Positions 41,191 to 52,531 of a DNA stretch of 64,000 nt are shown one piece after another. A model generated the notes under the pieces. It saw nothing but the letters and a program-made list of their open reading frames with translations, did no database searches and had not been told where the DNA came from. A program made the position numbers and the translations under genes. Source of the DNA: Bremia lactucae (Eukaryota; Oomycota; Peronosporomycetes; Peronosporales; Peronosporaceae); NCBI RefSeq assembly GCF_004359215.1, contig NC_090625.1, forward strand, positions 2,222,177-2,286,176, given 5' to 3'. Each line of letters opens with the position of its first letter. Position 1 is the stretch's first letter.

Positions 41191-42667
41191 CTGTGCAAAG
41201 CCTTTGGCCACTAGACGCGCCTTGTATCGCTCGACTTCACCTGCTTGATTTGCCTTGACGTGAAACACCCATTGCCGATTGCCTTGCATCCTTTCGGAAG
41301 GGGTACTAGCGTTCAGGTCCTGTTCTTTTGTAACAACTCTATTTCCAAGTCACATGCTTCTTTCATTTAGCTGCGTCATTGGATTCCATCGCCGACTTGA
41401 ATGTAGTCGGCATTTCTTCCACTGAATCTACAACGTACGCAGCCTCAAAGTCTTGAGCTGTGGCTGACATTTCTTCGAGTGATCGACTTGTCGTTTAGGC
41501 CTTCGTACTTCAGTCGCCTTTTCGAGCGATTGGGTCCGTTAATGTCGCTTACTGCCAGACTAAACTTCTTCTTCCTGCGCTGATTCTTCAGTTTCGTGGT
41601 CTGTCTGGTCGTGCCGTGGGAAGTCCTGATGAGTTGCTTAATCATCATCTTGAACAGCGACTTCGTTTTAGCGACGGTCGCGCCTCCCACTGTCGAAAGT
41701 GTCTTCCATAAACTTTGCGTTGCGGCTAACAAGCACACGACCACTCTTTACTTTTTCAAATCGATACGCTTTCTCATGCTCCGAGTAGCCAATAAATCGA
41801 CAGCGCACCGACCGAGCGTCAAACTTGCTGCGTTTTTCTTTGGGAACCGTAACAAATGCATGGTATCCAAAAACCTTCAAATTCGTCAGCACAGGTTTTC
41901 TTCCAGTCCAAACTTTGTACGGTGACTCATCCATAACAATACCACGCGTTGGGCAACGATTGCGAAGAAAAGCAGAAGTCATAACTGCTTCGCCCCAATA
42001 TGTCATTGGCAGTCCAGCGTGCTCAATCAAACATCTTGCACATTCTACCAGCGTCCGGTTCATGCGTTCAGCTACTCCGTTTAGCTGTGGAGTATAAGGT
42101 GGCGTGAAATTTTACTCGATACCGCGCCATTTGCAGAACTTGGCCATGTCACCCGAAGTGTACTCGCCACCATTATCGCGGCGAATAGCTTTGACAACTT
42201 TGCCAGTCTGAGTTTTAGCGAACGCAACGAACTCGGCAAATTTGTCGGCAACTTCAGACTTGTTTCGCCGCAAAAATACCGTGGTAAAGTGCGAGTCTTC
42301 GTTCGTGAAAGTGACAAATTACCGCTTGTTGCTGAAAGTCGTTGACTGCATAGGTCCACACACATCACTGTGAATAACTTGCAACAGTTTCTTTGCATGA
42401 TGAGGCGACTTTGGCAAAAAACTTACTCGCGTTTGTTTGCCAAGCGCACAACCATCGCACAGCCAAAGTACCGTTTTGATCAACGAATGTTAGGATAAAT
42501 CTTATACCAGGCATGTTTCGCATTCTGCCGATACTGCCCTAAACGTAGTTTCTCATGCTCTTTAACTTCAGCGATTGAAAGCTCCCACTGTTTGACCGAA
42601 GTGAGATCAATTCCAATACCATAATTCCTTTTGACGATAGTGTCTAGACCACTATGTCCAATGTGCC
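41191..42667 (-). pseudogene. Copia C copy C3: integrase and RT start
   Basis: Minus-strand frames: pre-integrase remnant near 42660-42480, integrase core (42398-42081, broken), then 42063-41668 with MNRTLVECARCLIEHAGLP, TSAFLRNRCPTRGIVMDESP and FGYHAFVTVPKEKRSKFDAR, and RT start 41289-41191 ([20 protein letters not shown]). Frameshifts and stops lie between them. It is continuous with B10 downstream, forming a C/B hybrid pol. The right end is cut by the F1 LTR. Confidence 0.8.
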
Positions 42668-42933
42668 TATTGAAGTTTGTGGGTTTCAGGTAATGTACAT
42701 AATTCAAACCGATTCAATTCGAACCGCGGTTAAACATAGTTGTTACTTATACTAATATAGTTAATCCAAGTATGTAGAATTGAGTGGTTATGAGAACTAG
42801 AAGTGTAAGCCTCAATTAATCAATCACTTTCAAATATTTCTTTTTCGGCTCAAGTGTCTTCGCCTCAACAGCAGACTCTTCTCTTCGCTTCGCTCTCTTT
42901 CTTCTTCGCTCTCTCCGACCTCAGCATTCAACA
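42668..42933 (+). repeat. 5' LTR of Copia F1
   Basis: It runs from TATTGAAGTTTGTGGG to GCATTCAACA, followed directly by the primer site. It begins with TA rather than TG, as do the 3' LTR and the F3 LTR. Confidence 0.85.
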
Positions 42934-42948
42934 GGTTATGAGCCCAAG
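42934..42948 (+). other. Primer-binding site of Copia F1
   Basis: GGTTATGAGCCCAAG. The ATG at 42938 gives [15 protein letters not shown]. Confidence 0.8.
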
Positions 42949-45900
42949 CGCCATGTCCTCTTCACAAGATCCCTCGGCCAAGGTCTCTATTGATCGATTC
43001 AATGAAGACAACTACGCGACTTGGAGTCGCTACATGCGTGGCGCGTTCCTCACCAAGTCGACGTGGCACATCGTAAATCGAGAGATGTCGCCGACGTTTG
43101 CGGACTCGCGCGCCTTGGAGGACTACGTCAAGACAAGCAACGTCGAGTTCGGTCCTATGCGTTTACATATAGACGCAGACTATCATCACGTAGTTGACGA
43201 CTGCGAGGAAGCTTGGGTTGCGTGGGCGCGTATCAAGACACTATACGGCGGGTCGCAGAAGGCGGGTCGCAGAAGGCGGAACATTATCTCTTGAAGCGTC
43301 AGCTCTTTAGTATGGAATTGTCGGAAGACGGCAATGTTTTTCATCGTTGCAACAAGCTTCTCAACATCAGCGCAAACCTCTCAAGCATCGGCGCCAAGAT
43401 GAAGGACGAGGATGTCGCGATTTGCTTACTGCGCAGCCTGCCCAAGAGCTACGAGAATGTCGTGCTCAACTTGGAGATGAACAGCGCGGAGCTTCGATCA
43501 CGGGACGTCGGCAAGGTGCTTACTAACGAGCATATCAAGCGGCGAGGTGCAAAGACTACAGTAATCAAGACTGAAGACGCGACCAAGGCGTTCAGTGTCG
43601 AGCGTGAACAGTACCACTGCACGTACTGCGGAAAATTGGGGCAAACGGCAGAACGGTGCTGGACCAAACAAAAAGCTGAGAACAAGGGCCCAAGACGCGG
43701 CGGCAATAGTCGTGGACGCGGGGCCAACAATGTCCACTGGCGCAGCGAGGATGACTACGAGCAGCATGATCGAGTCGCCTCTATGCACAAAATTTTGTTA
43801 AAGTAATGGGGCGTGTACGCGTTACGTGAGCCACCACTCCGTGGTGGCTCACGTAAGAACGAAAAACGCATCGCCTTGTACCTATTGATTTCTTCGTACA
43901 GCCATCTTCGCCACCTCGTGTAGTATTTTTTTCCAAATCGGTGCAGCAACTCTTTGCCTGCCACCCTCAAAATACACAGCGAGCCCACTGAGTTTCGCTT
44001 GAGTGAGGGTTATCAACGGGCAAGAATATGCCAGGGACGTGGGCGGTCGACAGTGGTGCAACGCATCATATATGCAACGACAAAGCCAAATTTGCAAGTC
44101 TCAACGAGCGGGATGAAGGCGAGCTTTCAGTGGCTGACGGCAGCAAGGCTGCAATTAAGGGTGTGGGAACCATCATCGAGCGAGTGGTCCTACCCAATGG
44201 CAACGAATGCAACATCGAGACCACGGATGCACTGTTCGTGCCGAAAATGAACAAGAATCTGCTTTCGGTGCCGAAGATTAACAAAAGTGGCAATTTTTAA
44301 GTAGTGTTTGACGGCGATAACATGCATATTGCGCGGAAGAAAACCAAGCAAGTGGTGTTTACGGCGGATCTCGTTGATGGACTCTATTGGCTTCGGGCAC
44401 CTCAACGGTCAGCAAACATGGCGACCAACATTCGTGTCATCGATCTTCATGCGCGTATGGGTCATTCACCACATGAAGTTCTTTGTAAGATGATAACCAG
44501 GGGGATGATCAAGCACGCAAAGATGCCTGCCGAAACGAATGCATCACGCGTATGCCGCGGATATCAGCAAGGAAAAATGGTCCAAAAACCATTCCCAAGT
44601 AATCGTGATAAACGTCGCTACAACACATGCGAGCTTCTCCACTTCGATATATGTGGTCCCATGGAAGACGTTTCGATCGGGGCAGCCGATACTTGCTAAT
44701 AATTGTGGATGAACCAAGTGGGTGCATGAAAGGTTTCTGCTTGTATGTCAAGTCTGAGAGCGAGAACCTCATCAAGAACTACATTATCAAGATCCAGTTC
44801 AGTATGGCAAGAAAGTCAAGTTATTTCGCCATTATGGAGCTCGAGAATTTGCTACCAACTCGATTAAGAAGTTCTATGAAGATGAAGGCATTGAGCAGCA
44901 AATCACGGTCCCATACGCACATCAGACAAATGGGACTGCAGAACGCGCCATCCGGACCATCGTGACAATCGGGCGTAGTATGCTACATCACGCCAAGCTG
45001 GACAAGTGTTTCTGGGTTGAAGCAGCGATATTGGCAATCTACGTGAAGAATCGCCTGCCATCGCCCAAGATTCCCGATATGACGCCATGCGAGATTGTGT
45101 GCGGGTCCAAGCCAAGCGTCAAACACATGCGTGTTTTTGGATGTCAGGCATACATTCTGACCCCAAGGGAGAAACGTCTCAAGTGGGATCCCAAAGCTCG
45201 AATCAGCATATTCATGGGGTATGAAGAAGTCTCAAGGCATCGAGGCCGGACAAATAGTAATAATGCGTGATATCAACGTTGATGAAGCAACGTTTGAATT
45301 TTCGATGGAAAAGTCAAGCGAAATAATCGAAGATGCGATAATGGACTTAGATCTTCTCGAGATCAACGAAGGTGAAGTGCGCCATGTCCACAACAAGCAA
45401 ACAGGCAAGCGCAAAATTCGTCCGAACAACAATGTTGCTCGTACGGCTCATCGCCAAGCTGGTTTGGAAAAAGCAAGTGCGCCGGACAACATGCATGATC
45501 GTCATCAGAAGAGCAGATCAAGCGCCCGAACGCACCAAGATATAGCGATGAAGAGGAGAAAGAAGGCATCACCAGTGATCACGACGAAGAATTCCCAACC
45601 CCTGCATTCTGGCGTGCGAGTGCCAATGCAGTGGAAGCAAGCGATCTAGATGAGCCTGCAACTTTCCAAGATGCTATCAGTGGACCAAGCCAAGTGCATT
45701 GGCGTAAGGCCACTCAAGCAGAACTCGAGTCGATGCAAAAACGTGGTGTTTCTCGTGCTGCCAAGTTACCAAACAACCAGCGCGCAATCGGCACCAAGTG
45801 GGTGTTTAAATTAAGCGCAAGGCAGATGGATCGATCGACAAATTCAAGGCTCGTCTCGTCGCTAAAGGATTCAAGCAGCAATACGGCATCAACTACACGG

Positions 45901-47182
45901 AAACTTTCTCACCGGTGGTCAGGTACGTGACTTTACGCATGGTTATTGCAATCACAAAGTACTTCGACTGGCCACTTGACCAACTGGACGTAGTTACAGC
46001 GTTCGTGTATGGTGTCATGAAAGAACAAGTATTCTGTCATTCTAAGAGGTGTTGAGATGGATGGTGACTTTGACTGCTTGAAATTGGTAAAGGCAATCTA
46101 CGGTCTCAAGCAATCTACGGTCTCAAGCAAGCTTCACGAGTTTGGAACGAGACTTTCGATGAATTTGTGCGCTCAATTGGATTTCAAGCATCGGCATTCG
46201 ACCCATGTCTATACATCAAAGTTGTGTATGGTCTTTGTGTACTTCTTCTGATTTACGTGGATGACGTCCTGGTGACAGAAAGCTCAGCGAAACTCATTGC
46301 GCGCACGAAGATCGACTTCGAGATGACCGACAGCGGCAAGTGTACATTTGTGTTGTGCATCGAATTGGTGGACGGACCTGATCGTAGTATCACCATGCGT
46401 CAACCACGCTATGTCAATGACATTCTCAAGCGTTTCGGCATGAGCAAGTGCATGGCCCCCGTCAGCCCGGTTGATTTAAGCTCTCGACTTCTCCCAAGCA
46501 AGGATGCAACCAACATGGATGCACAGTTTCGAAAAGCAGTAGGTGCTTTAATGCACCTGATGACTGCAACGCGTCCAGACATTGCATATACTGTAGGCTA
46601 TGTGTCGCGTTTTATGGAGAACCCACAGCAGGATCATTAGATCGCAGTGAAGCGTATTTTTCGCTACTTACAAGGGGCGAAGTCACATTTAATCCGCTAT
46701 CAACCAAGCGACAAGGTTGACTTTTGTGGGTATTCTGATGCGGACTGGGCCGGTGACCATGTTGATCGCAAGCCGACTTCGGAATTCGCGTTTATGCTTC
46801 TCGTTGTCCCATAAGCTGGGGGAGCAAGAAGCAGTCAAGCGTATCGCTGACGACGAGTGAGGCAGAATACATCGCGCTAAGTCTGGCAATTCAGGAAGGC
46901 AAGTGAATTCACCGTCTAGCTAATGATTCAGGACCAGAGCTTGTTATCTTCGAGGATAACCAATCGTGCATAAAGATGACAAAGAATCCGGTAAATCATG
47001 GTCGAGCCAAGCACATCGACATCAAGTATCATCACATCCGTGACGCAGTCAAGTGTGGCGAAGTGCACCTTGAATACTGTGAGACGTCGAACATGTTCGC
47101 AGACATAATGACAAAGGGACTGCCCGGACCGCGCCACAAGGATATGACTGTGACGCTTGGTCTTCATGCGAGTTCGCATTGA
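42938..47182 (+). pseudogene. Copia F1 gag-pol
   Basis: The N-terminal gag is open to a 14-bp tandem duplication (43249-43276) that shifts the frame. The CCHC knuckle is [14 protein letters not shown], with the conserved His changed to Gln. An insertion of about 240 bp at 43781-44020 separates gag from the protease, [12 protein letters not shown] (about 44046). TAA at 44298 replaces a Gln codon. Integrase pieces run to about 45270, and RT is shifted at about 45810. A 17-bp duplication (46095-46128) breaks RT again before the intact YVDD near 46255. TAG at 46638 replaces Trp. RNase H ends with GRAKHIDIKYHHIRD and a normal TGA at 47180. Confidence 0.9.
43781..44020. repeat. ~240-bp insertion with a perfect 16-bp hairpin
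   Basis: Family alignment with A (20190-20230) and F3 shows extra sequence between gag and protease. It contains 16-base arms (43822-43837 and 43841-43856) with a three-base loop TCC. On the minus strand an open frame gives LAVYFEGGRQRVAAPIWKK and stops at AVRRNQ (43882), just before the hairpin. I recognise no family. No terminal inverted repeats or target duplication are evident, and the edges are approximate. Confidence 0.6.
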
Positions 47183-47189
47183 GGGGGCG
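47183..47189 (+). other. Polypurine tract of Copia F1
   Basis: GGGGGCG, preceded by GA, lies between the stop codon and the 3' LTR. Confidence 0.5.
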
Positions 47190-47446
47190 TATTGAGGGTT
47201 CTGGGTTTCAGGTGACGTACACAACCCGAACCGGTCCAATCCGAACCGCATTTTAGCATAGTTCTTAGTATACTATAGTATAGTGAATTAGGCCATGTAG
47301 AAATGAGGGGTTACGGAAGTAGAATTGTAAGTCCCAACAAATCAATCACTTCCATGTATTCCTTCTCCGACATAAGTGTCTTCGCCTCTTCGCGCAGACT
47401 CCTCGCTTCGCTCCCTTCTTCCTCACGCCTTTCAGCAGGTTTAACA
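47190..47446 (+). repeat. 3' LTR of Copia F1
   Basis: It runs from TATTGAGGGTTCTGGG to GGTTTAACA. The left edge is fixed by the polypurine tract. The right edge is inferred from the F3 LTR end CTTTAACA. Confidence 0.8.
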
Positions 47447-48516
47447 GAGCCTAGGTCTTCCTTAGTAGCCCCGCATTCACTGGGTATCGACGTTTTCCCG
47501 CACCGTACCAGATCTCTGGTATAGGTCGGAGTTGGAGCTCTTTCGAGCTTTATGCGAATTTTGTAGGGGGTGGGCCGGACGTAAATGTTTCATACTTCAG
47601 CACATATAACATCTACGGATGGTCTTATACTGTTGCACAGCATGAAGCGCCTCTTCTCCTTCCTCAACGAGGCTTAAATCCATGGGTTTCGCTCTAATAG
47701 ACGGAAGCCATGTGCTCGAAGAGCTTGTTCGGTAAACAGGCGTGCTAACGCGAGCAGGCTTAAAGTCGAACTCAGCGCGTAGCGCTATGGCAACTGCCTC
47801 TTTGAAAGTAGCAGGATGAGATCGGAATAATTCCGTTCGGGCAACGCCCTCATTGAGACCCCCATAAAGATAATTACTACAATTGCTTCTCGCACCGGGT
47901 CTTGATGCATAGATGCAATGAGAGTTCTTAACTCCTGGACAAAGTCACCTAGGGTTCTTTTACCCTGTCAAGTTGCTAAAAGCTGTGCTCGCATGCGAAA
48001 AGCCTGATCAGGCGGTGCAAACATGCTGGTCATTTGCTGTCTCAGCGAATCCCATGAGGGAAAAGCGTCGTTTATGGACGTGCTGCACGATAGTGCCCAC
48101 TCCATGGCTCTACCTCTAAGTTTGGAAATGGCCATAGCCACCTTTTGCTGTTCTGTTAAGAACAAGGCGGAATCAATGTACATTTCCATCTGCTTAATTA
48201 AAAAAGGGAGATTTTTCCCCTTTTTTCCCTTTTTTCCCTCAAATGTCTTCACATTAACAGTTAGAGGTCGAGCCATCGGCTCTGAGTCAGGTACAGCGAT
48301 ATACCGGGTTGGCATAGATGCCGCTAAGTGGTCCTGTACCTGACCGATCAGGGAGGTTTCGTATCGCATGAAGACTTCAAGCCTTGCATGCAGGACCCAA
48401 ATAAGTTTTTGAGCTTGTCATAAGCGGCGCGTTGCGCTTCTGACAGTTCTGGGCCCTCTTCAATTTTCGTGAGGGTTTAGTCTTGTAAAGACTCAGGCGT
48501 AGATTGTCTACGAGTG
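47447..48516 (-). pseudogene. Gypsy gag relic
   Basis: The minus strand reads EEGPELSEAQRAAYDKLKNL near 48470, then ORF 48369-47968 with PMARPLTVNVKTFEGKKGKK, KMEMYID-type capsid helices and KLRGRAMEWAL. TGA replaces an Arg-like codon at 47965. Then come GKRTLGDFVQELRTLIASMH, a one-base loss near 47860, EAVAIALRAEFDFKPARV, and IRRCYMC at about 47605, the first half of a zinc knuckle, followed by TGA. Beyond it TRDLVRCGK-type linker sequence runs to the F1 LTR. It matches the gag pieces at 4800-5330. The right end is cut by an E-type LTR. Confidence 0.8.
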
Positions 48517-48742
48517 TTATGAAACGGTCAAGTGAGCGAAGTTTAGCAAAATGCAAACTGAATGTTTTTAAGGTCCTTAATTCGCAAGCCTATTGCTACC
48601 TCTAAGCCAATCATCACTTCTAGCCAATTATAGTTCATAGAACCTTCTAGAAGCGGATGACGTCATCTACTGACGTCATACCGGTATATACTGGTACATA
48701 CTGGTAGTCACTTGGTCAGGTCGAGTCGCTTCCTCGCCAACA
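48517..48742 (-). repeat. Copia E-type 3' LTR
   Basis: On the minus strand it runs from TGTTGGCGAGGAAGCG to GACCGTTTCAT. It contains two TGACGTCA motifs (48658, 48671) 13 bases apart, and GAA-TTC-GAA triplets of a heat-shock element beside them. It terminates an element whose 5' LTR (56608-56922) is B type. Confidence 0.85.
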
Positions 48743-49300
48743 CTCCCACTCGACTCGACACTTGGTGCTATCACTCCCAGCATACATCGAAGGTGTTCAA
48801 ACTGTATAGCAGGAATCGGCTTGGTCATCATGTCTGCTTTCATTGCCTTTGTCAAGCAGCATTGCAGCACCACTTGGCCGTCTTCAACCCTTTCTCGCAC
48901 AAAGTGATAGCTCATGCCGATGTCCTTGGTTCTCTTGTGAAACTCCGGATTCTTGGCCAACGCAATCGCACCTGATTGTCTTCATACACCTTGACAGCTT
49001 TGTTGCTCTTCATCTCACCAAGCTCGCATAAAAATGTCTTGAGCCAAATTGCTTCTTGTACTGCTTCCGTCAGCGCCATGTACTCTGCCTCCGTCGATGA
49101 CAACGCCACCGTGCGCTGCTTCTTGCTCCTCCAGCTATTACACCCGTTATTCATCACGAAAGCGTATCCACTTGTACTTCGTCGCGTCTCCACATCAACA
49201 GCCCAATCTGCGTCTGAGTATCCTTGCAGTTTAGCGATACCATCACGTGAGAAATCAAGCCCATGCGTCGGTGTAGCTTGAAGATACCGCAACACACGCT
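48743..49300 (-). pseudogene. Copia E-type RNase H (3' end of a hybrid element)
   Basis: ORF 49295-48912 has GYSDADWAVDVETRRSTSGY, RTVALSSTEAEYMAL and VYEDNQ, and is then shifted. ORF 48960-48676 gives AKNPEFHKRTKDIGMSYHF and MKADMMTKPIPAIQFEHL. It resembles E2 over this part. At about 49300 the upstream sequence switches to family B at a homologous codon (ALKRVLRYL region). Confidence 0.85.
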
Positions 49301-52276
49301 TGAGAGCTTACCAATGTGTTGGACATGGGTCAGCAACAAACTGGCTTAAAACTTCTACAGCAGCACCAAGGTCCGGACGCGTAGCAACCATCAAGTACAT
49401 AATGCCACCAGCACAACTTCGGTACGGCACATTTTTCATCGTATCTTCATGCTTGCAACCACCCTCACACATGTTCTTCGTCAACTTAAGATCTGAAACT
49501 TGAGGCGTCTTCACAGGCTGCTATCTTGCATGCCGATCTTGTTCAACACTGACTAAAAAAACTTAGTCTGCCGAATAGTGACTTGACCGGATACTCGATC
49601 TTGTCCAATTTCCATGCCGAAAAATACTTAAGTTCACCAAGATCAGTCATCTCAATCGATCGCTCAGTGCACGCTCCGTTGATACTAACAGCGAGTCTTC
49701 ACTGCTTGCGATGATAAGATCGTTTACGTAAAACACGACAATAATCATGTCACCGTTTGTGCGCTTGATGTAGACGCAGTGATCGGACTCACATTTGTTG
49801 AAATTCATCTTGATCAAGAATTGTCGATGGTGTGTTTTCATATGCGTGGCGACTGTTTAAGACCATAAAGCGACCGCTTGAGCCTGCACACATGGTCCGG
49901 TTTGTCCACGCTGACAAATCCTTCGGGTTACTGCATGTATATTTCTTCATCCAGAATCCCGTTAAGAAATGCAGTCGTCACGTCTATTTAGTGCAGCATC
50001 AAACCGTACTTGGCAGCCAGACTCAGCACAACACGTATCGAAGTTAACTTCGCGCTGGCGCAAACGTCTCCTCGTAGTCGACTCCATACTTTTGCGAAAA
50101 TCCTTTGGCCACGAGCCACGCCTTGTAACGCTCGATAATTCCATCTTGATTTACTTTCACTCGAAACACTCATCTGCATTCATTTGCTTTGCGTCCCAAA
50201 AGCAGAGGCACAACTTCCCATGTCTTGTTCTTGTAAACCGACTCTAACGCGGAGTCGCACGCGGCTTTTCACTCTTTCTCGTTGCTGGATTCCATCGCCG
50301 ACTTGAATGTTGTCGGCATTTCTCCCACTGAATACACGACGTTGGCTGGTTCATATATCTTCTCATTGTTCAGAACTGTAGCAGACGCTGACATTTCTTC
50401 AAGTGTCGACCGTCGATAGTCAGCCACATGTCGCTTGGGACGCGGAATTACAGCGACCTTTTTCAGCGACTCAGTACGAGTATGCCATTTACGACCCAAG
50501 TCAAATTCTGGGTGCGCGTCTTAAGCTTCATTCGGCTCCTCTTCAGATACCGTCGCGACTCATCAGAATTCGACCACTTGACAGGTCTTCAAAAAGATAC
50601 GTTTCTGGTGCTCCGAATAGCCCAAAAATCGGCACAATACGGCTTTTGCGTCCAGCTTCGATCGCTTTCCTTTCGGAATGTGGACGTACGCGTGATAGCC
50701 AAAAACCTTAAGGTTTGCCAATAACGGTTTCTTTGTCGTCCAAATCTCGACTGGTGACTTTCCGTCGTCGATAGAACGCGAAAGACACCGATTACGAAGA
50801 AACATTGCCGTCATTACAGCTTCACCCAATAGTGCTTAGCGAGGCCGGCGTGTTCCAGCATGGATATAGGGCATTCCACTAGCGTCCGGCTCATACGCTC
50901 AGCAACTCCATTTAATTGTGGCGTGTAAGGCGGCGTATACTTGAAAACAATTCCTTGATCCGAGCAAAACTTAGACATTTTCTCGGACGCATACCCGCCA
51001 CCATTGTCACGACGAAGAGATTTTATGCGTTTGCCGGTCTGCTTTTCCGCGAAAGCAACAAAATTGGCGAACTTGTCCATGACTTCTGACTTGCTCTTGA
51101 TCAAGTAAATGACACAGTACCGGGACTTGTCATCGGTGAAAGTCACGAAATAGCGCTTGCCGCTAAAAGATGGAGTCTGCATAGGGCCACATACATCACT
51201 GTGTATGACATTTAAAAACTCACTTGCCCGCTCCGTCGATGTCGATTGGAAACGTACGCGGGCTTGCTTTCCAAGCGCACAGCTATCACAAATCCGCACT
51301 TGTTTAAAGACGCAATGTCAATTCTCAATAGTGAGATTCTTCTTGACGATGGCACTAAGCCCGTCATGATCGATATGTCCTAGGCGAAGGTGCCACAAGT
51401 ACGAGATGATATCTTCATTGTGAGCCAAAGGCTTGACAACATTTGCTTCATCTTGAAAAACTGGAGTCATGTGAAGTTTGAAAAATTCTTTTCCTTCGCG
51501 TACACCGATCTTCAACTTGGCGCCTTTTGTCTCTGCGAAGCACCCTTCCTTGTCGAATACAACAGGCCCAACGTCCTTGGCAAAACAACCGACAAAAAAC
51601 AAAGTTCGCGATATCTTCGGAATTTGCCAAACGTTCGTAAGCACACCCTTTTTAACCCCCTGCAAAGTCTTCATTGACATGACGATGTCTCCGCTGGCGA
51701 TAGCTTGGAAAATATCGTCGTCTGAGAGATGAACGTCGATTGAACCGAAGACATCGTAGTTCCGCATTAATTTCTTGGAACTTGTCATATGCGCGTCGCC
51801 CCCAAGTCGACCAGTCAATCATCATCGGACTTGGCATAATCGCTGCTACCGCCAGTCGAGATAAGATAGTCGCCAGAATTTTCAATCTGTGCGACGTTTG
51901 CACGCTGCAACCGATATCGCTCAGCGTCATTCGGACTCGTGAATGGCAATCCAAGAACTAGTGTCCTTGTTTGTTGCAATTATGGCACATACCAGTCTTC
52001 TTCACCAACCGTTCTTTGCGCTTCGCTTCCTTTATCGTGAACGCTTGACCAGTCGCAGCTCCGTCGCCGCCGTATTCCTTGCGTTTCATATCTTCGTGTA
52101 AGGTCGAGACGTCACAAGCTCCCAAGTCAACATATCCGCACGCGATTTCAACGCAGTAATAAGAAACTGCAACGAGTCACTGAGACTCCCGAGAAGCATG
52201 ATAACCAAGTCGTCCATGCTCACCGGGGCACCCGCAGCGTCGAGCTGCTCCGCTTGCGTCTTGAGCTTGTTGATGT
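49301..52276 (-). pseudogene. Copia B copy B5: gag end to RNase H start
   Basis: On the minus strand from the E2 insertion: gag end (52276-52086), knuckle remnant, protease remnant, pre-integrase (51818-51318), integrase core (51299-50814), RT pieces (50499-50269, 50179-49988, 49841-49647 with YVND) and RNase H start (49514-49308). All standard B lesions are present. Its 5' part lies beyond the E2 insertion at 56179-56607. Confidence 0.85.
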
Positions 52277-52516
52277 TGTTGGCGAGGAAGCGGCTCGACC
52301 TGACCAAGAGACTACCAGTATGTACCAGTATATACCGGTAATGACGTCATAGGGTGACGTCAGTAGATGACGTCACAAGCTTCTAGAAGGTTCTATGAAC
52401 TATGATTGGCTAGAAGTAATGATTGGCTTAGAGGTAGCAATAGGTTTGCGAACTAAGGACCTTAAATATATTTACTTTGCATTTTGCTAAACTTCGCTCA
52501 CTTGACCGTTTCAATA
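52277..52516 (+). repeat. 5' LTR of Copia E2
   Basis: It runs from TGTTGGCGAGGAAGCG to CCGTTTCAATA, followed by the primer site. Confidence 0.9.
52342..52473 (+). promoter_or_regulatory. LTR E promoter module: CRE array, HSE, CCAAT, TATA
   Basis: TGACGTCA occurs at 52342, 52355 and 52368 (13-bp steps). TTC-GAA-TTC with two-base spacers is at 52381-52393 (heat-shock element). ATTGG occurs at 52405 and 52422, and AATATATTTA near 52465. The order is the same as in the A LTR. The 3' LTR has six CRE units. Confidence 0.65.
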
Positions 52517-52531
52517 GGTTATGAGCCCAAG
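52517..52531 (+). other. Primer-binding site of Copia E2
   Basis: GGTTATGAGCCCAAG. The ATG at 52521 gives MSPRPAFFAPDV. Confidence 0.8.

Larger units (their letters stand above)
42668..47446 (+). mobile_element. Full-length Copia element F1, degenerate
   Basis: LTRs of 266 bp (42668-42933) and 257 bp (47190-47446) flank a broken gag-pol related to that of A. The left five flanking bases are GTGCC and the right GAGCC, a possible imperfect target duplication. The left flank is Copia C3 and the right flank a Gypsy gag, so the two sides do not rejoin into one sequence. Confidence 0.85.

Noticed and set aside
43822..43856. The hairpin as a Helitron 3' end
   Set aside because: No CTRR terminus lies about 10-12 bases beyond the hairpin on either strand.
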